Shown: positions 10,965 through 22,904 of the stretch, piece after piece
Numbering within the stretch: position 1 is the stretch's first letter
Layout: the number at the start of each line of letters is the position of its first letter
DNA from: Ophiosphaerella korrae
Lineage: Eukaryota > Ascomycota > Dothideomycetes > Pleosporales > Phaeosphaeriaceae
NCBI GenBank assembly: GCA_028456385.1
Contig: JALNQF010000039.1
Span: 62,001-126,000 of the forward strand
Length of the DNA: 64,000 nucleotides
Direction: 5' to 3'
Position numbers and translations under genes: made by a program
Notes under the pieces: model-generated
What the model was told of the DNA's origin: nothing
Seen by the model: the letters and a program-made list of their open reading frames with translations, nothing else
The model's database searches: none

Positions 10965-12027
10965 GACGCCAGATGACTGTGTCGTTCCGATGAACTGTAA
11001 ATATGCGTTGAACAGGCACAAAAAGATGGAGTTGTTTCCTGTCAACACCTATCCAGGCCGAGAAGTTTAATACCTACGCAATTATAGTTTGATCGGGTGT
11101 TGACGTGCTGAAGCTTAAAGGGGCAAATCTCAGCTAGGGTTAGTTCATGCAAGTAAAGAAACTGAGTCATTGCGATAGCTAATCGGTAGGCCTGGACTCA
11201 TTTGCCCCAGCTTTCTTCACAGATCATGCACGAAGTTGCCCCCGATAAGAGACCCTTGGACCGCCGTTGAACAGCGATGATAGCTAAAACATGACGCCAC
11301 GATGAATCGCATTTAACGAATACGAGATTGCTGATCAAATGTATGGGCTAGTGCTGGGGTTCATGAGAGTGCAAGGGGTGGTGTTGCGATCTGGTGTCAT
11401 GGGGCAGAACCTTCCTTGGGCCGGAAGACCGCGGGGGCTTGGGGCTTTTGCTCACAGCCAATGGGGGCTGCGCTAGGCGGGCCAAATGTCATGGCTCCGC
11501 GAGCAGCTGAATCGCACAGCGCATTTCGCAAGCCAAAATGCATGTGGAGGCGCCTGTTCTTGGTACGCAAAAGAAAGCCAGTGACGCTCTAGGACGCCAC
11601 TCATCTTAGTAAATGTGAAGTTCTCGCAACGTACCTTATAAACCAGAGATGGCTGAATATACTCAACTTTATTACGAAAAGTTTTTGTGATGAGGCATCG
11701 ATCGAAATATAGTATTGCTGCAATGCTTATTAATATGGCCCCAATACCCGCATAATGTTCGTACAATGTTCTCCCAACGCCTACAATGTTCCCGCCATTG
11801 CTCCAATGTACTCCACGCCTGCGATGGTTGAAACTTTGATGTATCGATCTCTTCTTGACATTTCTCGTTCTGAGGCCCGTATGCTGGAAAGTTAGCTTTG
11901 TGCATAGCAGTCTTGCGAGAAAGACCTACCTATTGAAGACTATGAACATGATTATTCTAAAATCTTATAGTTAAGCGTTAGAGATTAATCCCCCCCCCCG
12001 GAATATGCGGCTCCGAGGTCGTCATTT
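10965..12027. other. Gene-poor spacer
   Basis: No frame resembles a known protein. Short minus-strand frames between 11473 and 11905 look like chance. A C9 run lies at 11991-11999. Confidence 0.4.
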
Positions 12028-13336
12028 CTAATCTACTCTCTCTGGGATTCCCATGTTACCAAAATGCAAATATCCCCAGTTTCTCCCTTGTTCCTCCTCA
12101 AACACGAGTTCAGCCTCATTACCTCCTTCACATCCCAACAAACCCCTCAAGCGTTCTCTTTCTCCCATCGGAACAGCAGTAATTGTTCCATGCACAAGAG
12201 ATAACTTTGTGCCATCATGTGTCCTGTCTTCCACCGTCCATTCGCCCGGAAGGACCAACTTCTCTTCAGCTAGTTTCTCAGACAAACATTGCGAAGACAC
12301 AGTCCGCCCCACACTACGGATATGCATGCGCTTCATTCGCGGCCACGGCGCCTCGAGTAGAATCGAGAGAATGTACTCGACGAAAACGCTATCCATGGCA
12401 CGGAACATGCCGGCCTGAATTCCGAGGCCGGGCCTAGGCTGGCCTTCCATTGCAGCACCATTCCAGTCAGTTCCTTGGGTCGAAATAGAATTCCTGCAAG
12501 GTCAGACAAAACAAAGCGCAGCAATCAAGCCCACGAAGCATACAACAGGTGGCTTTAGGAACTCGCTCCACAGGGTCGTCCGTCCCCAACTGTGCCGATA
12601 CGCAGGCTCCGCAAAAGTGTCCAGATGGCCGACAAGCGGGCCAACGTGTCCGTTGATAGGCAACCTACCAGGTTGTATTTTGAGGCGGTCCTCGTTTGCT
12701 TGCACAAAGCAGACGAGCTCGCGAAGGTGTGAGAAATTTGGCGGTGGAGGCTCAATCTGTGTCCACTCAAACAAATTGTTCAACTTGAGATGTTCAAGTG
12801 GTTGCTCGGGTCTCAGCGCGCATGCTTACAAACTGGCGGGACATACAGCCTCTCCCAGTCGCAAGGATGTGAGTAAAGGAAAGAGCGGGCCAGGAAGCGT
12901 GACTTCTCTCCATTCTCTGTGTCTGTAAGAGTTGGATGTTCAGGATGAATGGACTCAACTAACCTCAACCAGTAGAGATCCACGCTCAACACTCTCTCAA
13001 AGCCTCTAAACATGCTCCACAGAGGTTCTATATATGTGATGAGTTTAAACCCAGTAGAACAATCATTGCACGTCTTACCGTCTTCAGGCTTATAAACCAG
13101 CTCTTCGCTCTCAGCACAAGTACCTCCATCATCTGACTCCGGAAGAATTTCTATACCCCAAGAAAAAAACCCGCAGTATCTAGAATAGTCCAGCGCAGTG
13201 CCCGCACGTGCTTTGCCAGCGACTGGTCAGCAGCCAAAGTTTCCCCCAACGATACCTTGCCGACGAAAAAAACCGCTTTATCAAGCTCGGTCAATTTCAG
13301 AAAATAGTCTTTAGTCTCCATTGTCAGTGAGGGCAC
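12028..13336 (-). pseudogene. Frame-broken gene of unknown function (leucine-rich, F-box-protein-like layout)
   Basis: Coding blocks follow each other on the minus strand with clear introns (GTAAGA to ATAG near 13080-13030; GTATGC to TGCAG near 12550-12500, with a CTGAC branch). Three lesions prevent a full product. A 7-T run near 13168 would need one more T to keep frame. An in-frame TAA lies near 12827, where the same frame continues with LRPEQPLEHLKL. The frame also does not carry through the last intron. The blocks have regularly spaced Leu and Trp-rich stretches (LEHLKLNNLFEW, FSHLRELVCF) like proteins with leucine-rich repeats after an F-box, but no F-box is visible. I do not recognise the family. 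Confidence 0.5.
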
Positions 13337-13931
13337 CCTTTAGATTAGGTTTATCCTTCACATCGAGCATACAAAATTCCGGTTGTAGCCTAGCAAAGGG
13401 TGCTGAGATGAACATCCAATAGGCAGAGAATACCAAGGTAATAGAGTCTATTCCCTCCATCAATACAGATAGCTGTATCCAACACCCAAGGCATTATGTG
13501 GGACGAAACGCTCGACAGTCGCCTAAAATTCTAAAGTCATAAATAGGCCGGAGCACCAAGAGTGGATGGTAGATCGTTCATAGAGATCATGCCTTATTTG
13601 TTTGAAGGTATGAACGTGCTTTCTCGAACGCGGCTGAGTCGATGACGATTGCAATGGTATCGAACTTTACGGTAAAGTTCCCCGCACCGGGAGCAAAGGT
13701 AAGAATGGGCAGCCGATTTTGGTTGACGTGGTTATGCAAATGCAATCGCGCAGCACAAGCGCTGCGTTTCTAGAGTTGTCTTGTGCTGCTTCGGACCAGA
13801 AACTATCAAAGAGTTAGCGTATGCGGGCGCCGAGAAGAGATGCTCAAGGTTCGGTGGAATCGTGATCATTCATAAGCGCAAATGACGTTCGGCCAAAGGA
13901 TGCTAGCATGGGCGGCACTTCGTCATATAGC
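13337..13931. other. Spacer, nothing recognised
   Basis: No convincing frame on either strand, no repeat and no RNA gene seen. Confidence 0.4.
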
Positions 13932-14889
13932 TCATAGTGGCAGCGAAGCCGCCTTTCTCTTCCCGCGTCTGTCCGAAATCCTTGTCCACAGATTCCTCAT
14001 CCATGCCCCTTTGAACACGCCAGGTTGCGGTCCGCCAATGTATTCCAGCTTCTCACGCGCGTATTCGTCTATTGGCTCCTTTGCCTCGTCTACAATCTCC
14101 GCCGCGCTCTGCCTGAACTCATCGAGAGTTTTTCATCAATCACTTTCTGCAGCTCAGCCAAGGTGTCCTCTTTGATCATCTCCACATCAGTTCTGTGTTC
14201 CTGTATCGTCTCGAGGAATTCGTCGTCGGCGACGCTGCGCAGGGAATAAGCGTAGTCAGCGGTTTGGGCGTAGATGTCGTCGAGTTTGGATTGCGCGTGG
14301 GTGAAGAGCAACGAGTTGAGCGTGGATAGAGACTTGGGTTTCGAAGTGAGGCTGGGAGATGACGAAATTGGCGAAGGGTGAAGGTGATGACGGGGTTTTG
14401 GCAGGGAGACGTTTTGTTGGCGGCGAGTGTGTTGGGGCTACTGGAGCCTGTGTAGGGTGTTAGTGCAGTTTTAGCAATTCCAATCAAGGGGCGGGGAAGC
14501 TGGCCTTCTCGTGGACGTTTCCGAGCTGCTTCTGCATAGGAGGGTGGATTCTCAGCGTGCCCAGCATCCTCAATGGGGCCGAAGACCGACCAGTCAGTCT
14601 GCTTGCTTGCGGCCCTGCGCGTTCCTTTTGTCAAACGGAACACTCTTGAACTTCTCTGGCTGCCGAATGGAAGGCCTCGAATTGACTCGGTTGTTGCGGG
14701 TTAAACCACTTGAGGTCGAGCAATATTAGCACCTCTGTAGCCTTTAGCTAGGCTCATGAGCTGGCAGAACTGAGACTCGTAGCCAGCCTTGGGCGCGAAG
14801 GATGTCGAAGACTCGGGGCATACGATGGGACAGGGCTGCATGAGTCCTAAGGTCAGAGAAATCCACTTTGGGTCTCCGCCCTGTGCCAT
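13932..14889 (-). pseudogene. Frame-broken gene of unknown function with a coiled-coil C-terminal half
   Basis: From an ATG at 14889 one frame runs to an in-frame TAA near 14703, then continues in the same frame (TDWSVFGPIE, then ENPPSYAEAARKRPRE). Further on, the natural reading switches frame twice. A charged, helix-prone stretch (SKLDDIYAQTADYAYSLR to AELQKVIDEKL) is followed, after a frameshift near 14128, by EFRQSAAEIVDEAKEPIDEY and a basic C-terminus ending at 13932. The charged heptad-like region suggests a coiled coil. The sequence between lesions is undamaged, so loss of function is recent or some lesions are assembly errors. Family unknown. Confidence 0.5.
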
Positions 14890-17800
14890 TTCCGGCTAGT
14901 AGCAAATTGGCATGGAGTGCCGTTGAAAGTTTGTGGAGGGTTTTTGTCCAGGTACCAGGTCCTCAGCATGGTATAGGAATGTGAAGGTTGTGTCGCTATC
15001 ATAGCCACGAATTGGGGTCGAGTGTTCCAAGATGAATGCTAGTATAATCATGCACACTGTCTCGGCCATACTTGACTTGCAAGGTGCATGGCAATGACAA
15101 CGCAGTATCAGACGCGGCAGAAATCAGAGCGGGTACACCCCCTTTGCGCAACGAGGTTTTTGATCATTCTGTGTAAATACTCTACCTATAACAGCGAAAC
15201 CTAAGCACAGCTTACCGAACAGATTCGCCCGTGCAACGATGAAATGCAAGATACGCCCACCCACCTGGGCTTTGCTTGCGCCGATGGCAAAGAGCAACCC
15301 TGACTCTATCGCAGCGGCAGCGCGTCTTGTGAGCCTTGGTGCCGTTTGTCTTCACGCTACTGGTGCGTGGTCACAAACCATCCCCTTTTGACGCAGGCGG
15401 GCCAGCGGGTGGGCTGCAAAGAAGCCCAACACGCTGGACGCGCACGACGCAAGAGGCCTTGTGAAGTCAACAAGGATGGTGTACGCAGCGCAGTCGACAG
15501 GTGGACAGTCGCTGTTTCCGATCGAGGACGAGGGAGTAGACAAGGACGCTGGCGCAAGGAGGAACCGAGGGCAGTGGGTGGAGGGAGGAGAGCGGTTGCG
15601 TGGACGCTGGACTGACTCACCAATCACGCTAAAGTCGGAACGCCAAGGCACCGGCGCTGGAGCCGCCGCCCAGCAACAACCTAGGTGAAAATCGCCACGC
15701 TAACCAGCTTGGTAAAATGCTTTCTGAAAGAGGACAGGATCGGCGAAAACCAATTGCAGATACTCGAATAGGTTGCAATAGAGAGTCTTTTTTTTCCCGA
15801 AGCGGTTGATGGCGCAAAGTAAGCATCATGTTGCGTGACAGCGACATTTCGGCTCTTGTTGAGGGTGTAAGGAGGGAGAATATCATCACAGCACTGCTTT
15901 TATTGATCGCTTTGATACTTGCCGCTATCAAAGTTTGACTAAATGTCGTCAAAACCCTTGTAGTTTGTAGGTATAATTCCGTCTACTATCTTTCTTACGG
16001 GGGGCTCATAGATCTTCCTGACATGCGCGACGCATATGCTGGAGCTTGGAAGCCTTTCCATGCGTTCGCTGCATATGCCAACCCTAATCTCATCGTCTCG
16101 AATTCCAATTGCCATTGTCGTCTGGCAATTCCAACCCAAATGAAACGCTATTTCCTGATGTCCATGGGTGTGCATCTCCAAGCCCCTCAGATTTCTTATC
16201 GCATAACTACACCCAACACGCACTACACCCCTTCTCGCCTGATATGTATTTAACACTCGATGAAATAGAGCTAGCATAGGGTAAAGTAAAATAGTTCAGT
16301 AAACATGGTCAGGAATTTCGTGAATTGATGGAGCTAACTTGGTCTTCTACAGCTTCTGAAGGTGCTCGGCTATTGTTGTTAGGTTCTGTGGCTAAGTTAT
16401 TAGCTACCCCTCGCATCATAATATCTGTTAACCTATAAGACCTTGTATAATAGACCAGCCAATCCTTAGATTAAATCGGGGTGCTATGTATGATTATAGG
16501 AGGCAAGTAGGCAATCGCTACCTTTTATTACTCGCATGCTCTAGCGATCTATCAACGAACTTATGGTGAAAGCAGTTCCTAATCAAAATCCGATGCTTAC
16601 TTGACTAGTCTTTGGCGAAGCCTTGGGTAGCCAAAAGTTAGATTAATATTAGGCTTTAGATATCCCGTGTGTCTAACTTGAATCTACGATCTGTTTTACC
16701 TAAATATTTGTGCCGATTCTAGTCCCCGATGCCGCCACGGGTAAGCCTAGATATAGCACCCTTCGGTTTCCTGTACTATTCGGCGTGTTTATTTAGAACA
16801 TACTATTTTCAGCTTTTGTAATAACTACGATGCCCTTACCTAAGTCTAGAAGGTAAATATTTCTAGAAACATTGGAGCCAAAAGATGCAGAAACCGTAAT
16901 ATTCGGGAACCTACCGGTGCAGTTTGCCTCTAGATAGATAAAAAAGCTAGCCAACAGACTATATCTTTTACTATGTTTATCTACCGGCAGCTGATTCTAA
17001 TGCTATTTGTAGTGGGGATTAACTTTCTGCTGCACCGAGTATTGTACAAGTTGTAAGGGCTCTAATCCAACGAATATAACGCCTCCAAGAAAATGAGCTG
17101 CACGACGTTTGACATCCATAACGACACTATTGTTTCCTGGAAGAAAGTATGAGTCCGGGGTCCGGGCAGGGGAAATCTTGCCATTAATTATCATTGGACG
17201 TTGAAATAGTGACTGTCCAAGGTAAAGCAAGTACATTATCTCACGAGGGCTCAAGAAACCATCGCAGTGCGGATATGGTGGTCCAGGGATACCAAGGCTC
17301 TGTTTGGTGCGTAGCAGTTTTTTGAGCAGTTTTTGCTGTGGGTAGTGCCAAGTAGAGTGGCTGAGGGCGCCTTGGTTCAGGCTCCTGGGTGCGTTCCCCA
17401 TCTCTATCTCAGCGATCCTCAAGTGTAGTTACTACTAGGTACTCTCAGATGGGCGCCCCCACCATCGCTAGCACCAGCGCGGCTAGTGCTGCCTCAACAC
17501 TGGTGATAACTACCTCACGATGGGCTAGAGGCATCACGTGCGCAAGAGAAATCAATTCGCGATAATAGAAACAACTCTGGAGGCGAGTAGCCAAGAGCAA
17601 ACTGGTTTGTAGCCTTAAGGGGCAACTTGTAAGACATGTCAGCACTAAGTAGGGTACGAAAATTGGTGGCGTTGCTAGCATTTTCTGCCCCTTACTGCTC
17701 GGCGAACTGAACGTGCGTTTGTTTTCATTACGATTGCCACTTATTATGTATTTTTTGAAGAAACAGGCAAATTTGTAGCGCACCGAAAGCAACTAGTATC

Positions 17801-18407
17801 TGGATATCTGCAAACTATGGAGGGGGCTTCTGAGCGGAGGTAGCGCAGTCACATGTTCACTGTTACAGATATCAGCCCCGTAGCAGTCTCGCCTGAACTT
17901 GAGCCAATAGATCCCACAGATGACCACGAATGGGATGGAAAGGCTGAACACAATCTGGACATGTGACCCTATCAGCAGGCTAGTGACCACTAACCCACTA
18001 ACTACAAAACACAGGCGAAACACTAAGTATATAGGCACCTTGAGGGTGCATAGATAGAAGCCTCGTAGCCAAGCTCGGCTTTACCCAAGCCTAGTACCTA
18101 CTTGCGATAAGTGGCCACCTGCCACAGTGAAGTTCACTGCCAGTAAGCTTGCCTACCATGCCACCAACCCCGTTTCCATGACTTCTTGCAGCACGAAGGG
18201 CCCTCCTACGGGTTGAACCTTAGGAGCCAGTCACCGCGACCCTTTACATTCACGGGCTTGCGACCAAGGGCGGCGTGCAGCGGCGGTCGTCTGCACCCCA
18301 AGGGTTAAATTAGCCCAACAGAGATTCGACGTCGGGCCTAGGGGAAAAGAAACGCCATCAACTTGATATAAAGCGATTGCATCGCCTATCCTACCAAAGC
18401 ACCGAGA
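14890..18407. other. 3.5-kb gene-poor stretch
   Basis: 15346-15690 is GC-rich and open in several frames at once, which is a composition effect. 16260-17000 is AT- and TpA-rich like RIP-mutated repeat DNA. Minus-strand frames at 17003-17422 (139 codons) and 17793-18038 (81 codons, two hydrophobic segments near the N-terminus) are the only ones of note; neither is recognised, and I would not call them genes without transcript support. Confidence 0.4.
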
Positions 18408-20174
18408 ATGAAGTGCAAGTTTAACCTTCAACCTATGCAGTTAGCGAAACAACCTCGGATAGGCGAAAATGGTTCTACGCTAGATAGGCCATTATCTACC
18501 TTTGAAGACGTCGAATCCGCGCGTTTTCAGGCCGAGCCATACCGATTGGCAACGTTACAATTTCCCATTAACGCGCTTACACCTACCTGGAGCATTGGTA
18601 CGAATAGACCTATAGACCCAAATCGTGTCCAAACGATGTGCCGCATATTTATGCAAAACGGAGGAGTTGAACGCAAATCATAGGATAACCGCCTTCTTGT
18701 CCTATGTACACGGCAAGAGGTGGAGAGGATGACGAGCTACCTTAAAGAGAACGGGTTAAACCGAGATAGCTTTGGCACGATCGGGGCAGGCTTAGCGCCA
18801 TCAGAATGGCCTTTATTCAACGACTGGATTTCTGTAAATAGAGGAATGGCTGAACTTATGGCTGGACAACATCGTGCGGATGTCCTAAAGGAATACGTAC
18901 GCCGGATGGGTTCTGGAGATGAAGAATTATGGTGGGCCTGCGACGTCTATGATAAAGGTGTGTATGCCAACTAGCTTACCCTATTTACGTGAGGAATAAT
19001 ACAAAGTAGATACTTTGCCCCACCACCTCAATATGAAGCTTCGAGAGAACCAACGCGACCCACCACTACAAGATACCCATGGTCAGATATGGAGACGATT
19101 GGCCGCAATGCCTACTATAGACGATAGCCTGTTCCAAGGCACCAGCCCCCTAATAGAGCGCAAGATGCTAGAGGCCCTTGGATTTAGTGACTCAGTTAAG
19201 TTTCCCATCCGTCGACTGGTCACGCTTTGGAAGAATGCCAACTGGAAGTCTATGATCACGCGCTGGTGCGAGACCACACTTGGTCAAGTTACATTTACAA
19301 TCTCAACGTGGGAATGGATGGCAAGGTGTAGAATGGATGACGTAAGTCTCAAAAACACCGCGTGCATATCCCATGCACCGTAGAGCATCTAGTATTGGTT
19401 TACTACTTTTGAGCATGTGCTCGACGTCATTTCGCAGCTATTCGACTGCATTCCGGAATGTGTTACCGCTTCCGACTGGATTAAACTGGCGGATCTGCCA
19501 CGAAACCGTACGGTTGAGAACGCGCAGGAGCTGTTCTACCCAAGTCAAGAAGGTAGCGTTGCTGTCAATTGCTTGGGGAGCCGGAGAGATAGCTTCTTAA
19601 CCATGCTTGATAGCGAGGCTTATCACCGTGCTTACAATCTTGTCGCTACCTCCGCGGATATTTCTTTCCCAAATGTTCATGCGCTCCTCAAGACCACGAA
19701 AGATGAAGGACGGATCATGATGCGAGTCTTGTCTCATGTAGTGTTGTGGCTGAACTCTGATCCTACTAAGGTCGGTAATCGCGAGAATAATAAGCCTTCC
19801 CTTTGAAAAGACTTCCTTCCAGCTTTACAGGATCATTGGGGTGAGAAGGTGAAAGAGCGGTCACTCATTCTTGAACGCAAGGTATTAGATTTTGTGATGA
19901 TTCTTACTCGGAGCGGTTCACGGACGAGTCTTGGAGGAGTGTGCTGAAAATTGTACGCGACGTCATGGGTCCGAGTTTCCCGAGAAAGGCAATCCTCCCC
20001 CTCTGCCCCCCTGATTGCGATGAAGCTGCCATCGCAAATGCCATGTGTGCGCTGATGGATCGCATACCCGAAGGGGCGCGGAATTCTGCTCTCAACAACG
20101 AACGGGCGCTTGATGCACTACGTTCCAAGCTCGGTCCATTGGTGGCGGAATGGGCAGCTCAGTTTGTTGAATAG
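18408..20174 (+). pseudogene. ParB-like-domain protein gene with two nonsense codons and one frameshift
   Basis: From the ATG at 18408 the reading is continuous except for three lesions: TAG at 18681-18683 (frame continues DNRLLVL), TGA at 19804-19806 (frame continues KDFLPALQDHWGEK), and a frameshift near 19895, after which SYSERFTDESW leads to a stop at 20174. Two introns are clear: 18958-19009 (GTGTGT to GTAG) and 19342-19392 (GTAAGT to CTAG), both keeping frame. The N-terminal part (LQFPINALTPTWSIGTNRPI, then MAGQHR about 80 residues on) matches the pattern of ParB/Srx-type domains, where a GxHR or GERR motif is central; this is inference from the motif alone. The middle has Trp-rich blocks (STWEWMARC, DDYWF). 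Role unknown. Both stops fit C-to-T change of CAG and CGA. Confidence 0.65.
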
Positions 20175-22904
20175 TGTTAGGGTGGAGAATATGTGCCTCA
20201 GTTCCCAGGCGCCTATGGGCGAGATTATAAGCCTCTGCAGCTATGTTCGAGCCATTTGTCGTTCTAAAAGGCCGTCTTTCCGGGTTCAATGGAGTGAGGA
20301 TGGACAGGTAATATCTTAGGACAAGCACCACCTAAGCATGGATCGATTCCGAAGTATCAGTTCTTCTTTATTAGATCGTGCAAGAAGCTATTGCAAACGT
20401 CTAATGTATAACCGGTAACCCCCGTGAGAGATAACTAAAGTCAGAGACCAAATTGCCACCCTCACGAGCAGTTACTCCTTTATATCGGATTCAGATGGGA
20501 CTATCTAGGATAGCTTGTCTAGCTTCCCATATAATTTAATGATAGACGCTGACTAGAGTGCAAATGCTGTATAGCGATATCTAAAGTTACATGATAACTT
20601 CCAAGGCCTACTAATGTTGCTTACTTTTCTTAGGGTGGGCAAATACCGGGAGGAACGGATCTGCTTGCTGTGGAGCATTGCAACAGTCCCTCCAATTAGC
20701 GAGGCGTGTGTATCTACGTAGGTACGATTATCATTATTAATGCGATCAACAAGCCTCGTTGGGCTACTGATAAGGAGTTTTACGTGGTTAGGGCGCTCCT
20801 AAAAGAGGCTTCTGGGCTCTTCTTCCTCTACTGGTCTACATACGTCCGTTTAGCTGTATGCTGCGCAGAAGGTGTTTAGACAGAAATATTAACGCATCGA
20901 TATTTTTTCTCTAAGAATGATCCTAGGAGCCCTTTAAAGAAAACTCTGCTCACTAAGCTACTTAGGGAGTACACGACCAAAGCTATCTGTATAGTGATTA
21001 TGGTGCAAGACTGCCGTCAACTAATTATCACAATTACTGAGAATCACGTAAAGTAAATTAGTAAATTACCCAACGGTTACGATAATAAAACCAGAAAAGC
21101 TGATATGAGTATCGCTTTTGCATAGCAAAATAAACACAAACCTTTTCAAGAAGTGCCGGTTAGAGACGATCTAAGAATGCTACGTTTAGGCCGTACTCGA
21201 TTCCTCTTGGAAATATAGTGATGGAAATCTGGGGAATGGCAAGTATTTCTACAGCAAGAGAATCGTATTTTCGTGGATAAATCAACCACTACAGAGAGGG
21301 ATATCATCATGGCAGGCTCAAACAGGGTTTTCGCTGCACTTGAGACAACACAGCCGACCGCAATATGTCGTCTACAAGAATTGCCTTCTTCAGACAGTTG
21401 TATCGGTGATTACCAGGAACAGGATGTCCTGATACAGGAAGAAAAATATAGAGGGAGCGAGAGAGCTCTGGACTACCCGATATCAGCTTCAAGCACTCGA
21501 AAAGGCTCCAGCAATACCTTGGCCAGGTTGCCTAGCACTCTTTAGTTGCCTTGGTATGGCTGGAAGTGTGAAGCTGGTTCAGGAATAACAGTAAGTTATC
21601 GAACACATCTAGGAAAAGGAGGGATAAGTAAATCGCTATTTTCAATAGTGGGGTTATTTGGGCTTCGATTAGCAATTTATCCGTTGGAGAAATGTCAGTT
21701 GCTAACTTTGTTACGTGAATGGAGGCGAGCCCGCACCTGACCACACTATGAGAGACTGTACCGCATAGTCGAATTGCATGCGGACAAGAGATATTTATAG
21801 CTGGCTAAAGAGGCTTTCTGTACTAGATTTCATTAGAGGTCTAAGCTGCTGCAGTTTTTGCACTTTGACAGGTTCCACTTGTGATGCTGTAAGGCTAGGC
21901 TACCTGGCGGCGGAAGCGGAGACTCCAGAAGGTTGGGCATATTGAGCCACGAACTTCAATCTTGATTGCAACCTCATGGCTATTACAAGAACAAACCGAT
22001 TATAACGAGTAAATACTCAGTAAGGCGCTTATTGGAAGATTTTCTGATCAGAATACTGTAAAATTTTCTGCTGAGAACCAAGTTTCATTTTAAGAAGAGT
22101 GGGTACCTAGGATCCTGGTTTTTTGGGATGTTGGTGTGGGCATTCGATTTCTACTGTCAAGGACGACGCGAAACACTTGAAGCAACATTCGCACACAGAA
22201 AACAGAAGAATTTGACACTAATGGGATAGGGCAACGAAGAAGAAGTCCAGGGTTGGAAAAGATAACTGGAGTGGTGGATTAGCAAGTGCGGTTTCTGTGC
22301 CGGAATGGGCTCACGAGGCGAACTCATTAATCATACCCTCCGACAATGCTCTCGTGGTGGCCTGCATCTATTCGCATGGCGTGGCCCTTTTAGTCCGGTG
22401 TTAAAGGCAATGTGACACATGGCGGGAATAATTACGGGCAACCCCTTTAACATTGTATTAATCAGCTATTTGTCTCTCTAGTGGAGTGTCGTATACGCTC
22501 GAGGGAGTCGGCGTATGGTTCATGACTCCGATCGTACTACTATATGATCTCTTTTACTCGACCGCAAGGCTCTGGCTCCTCATCGAATCAAGTCTTCTGG
22601 TCGATACCTAAAACCGTGTTCTGTTGGGTCCACAAACAACGAGATGTACGGTGGGACATGTCCACATAACAGATCACCAAGGAGGCTATATTCTACCATA
22701 CCTGCCATATTTTTGGAATATTTGCTCGTGAAGGGTTGATGTCTTTCATCGCTGTCACAACTACTGTTCATAATACCGCTAAATCCAACGCAATCATTAG
22801 CTCTCCGCAGCTCAGTTGTTTTCATCGACAATGATTTCGTTTGGTGGAGTCAGCTTGATCGACTTCCTCGCTTTCGCTACGTTCCCGGCAGTTCAGCACA
22901 AGAG
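20175..22904. other. 2.7-kb gene-poor, decayed stretch
   Basis: Many short frames, AT-rich, with no recognised protein. A plus-strand piece near 22275-22410 reads ISKCGFCAG then NHTLRQC, which is Cys/His-spaced like a zinc-binding motif, but it is short and isolated. Probably degraded repeat and gene remains. Confidence 0.4.

Noticed and set aside
15346..15690. Overlapping open frames on both strands
   Set aside because: GC-rich stretch open in at least four frames at once; no family match and no intron or start context favouring one.
17003..18038. Three minus-strand frames of 81-139 codons, one with hydrophobic segments
   Set aside because: No recognised motif, no splice logic linking them, AT-rich neighbourhood. 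Left in the spacer description only.
22580..22831. 83-codon minus-strand frame
   Set aside because: No recognisable motif; sits just upstream of the kinase pseudogene on the opposite strand.
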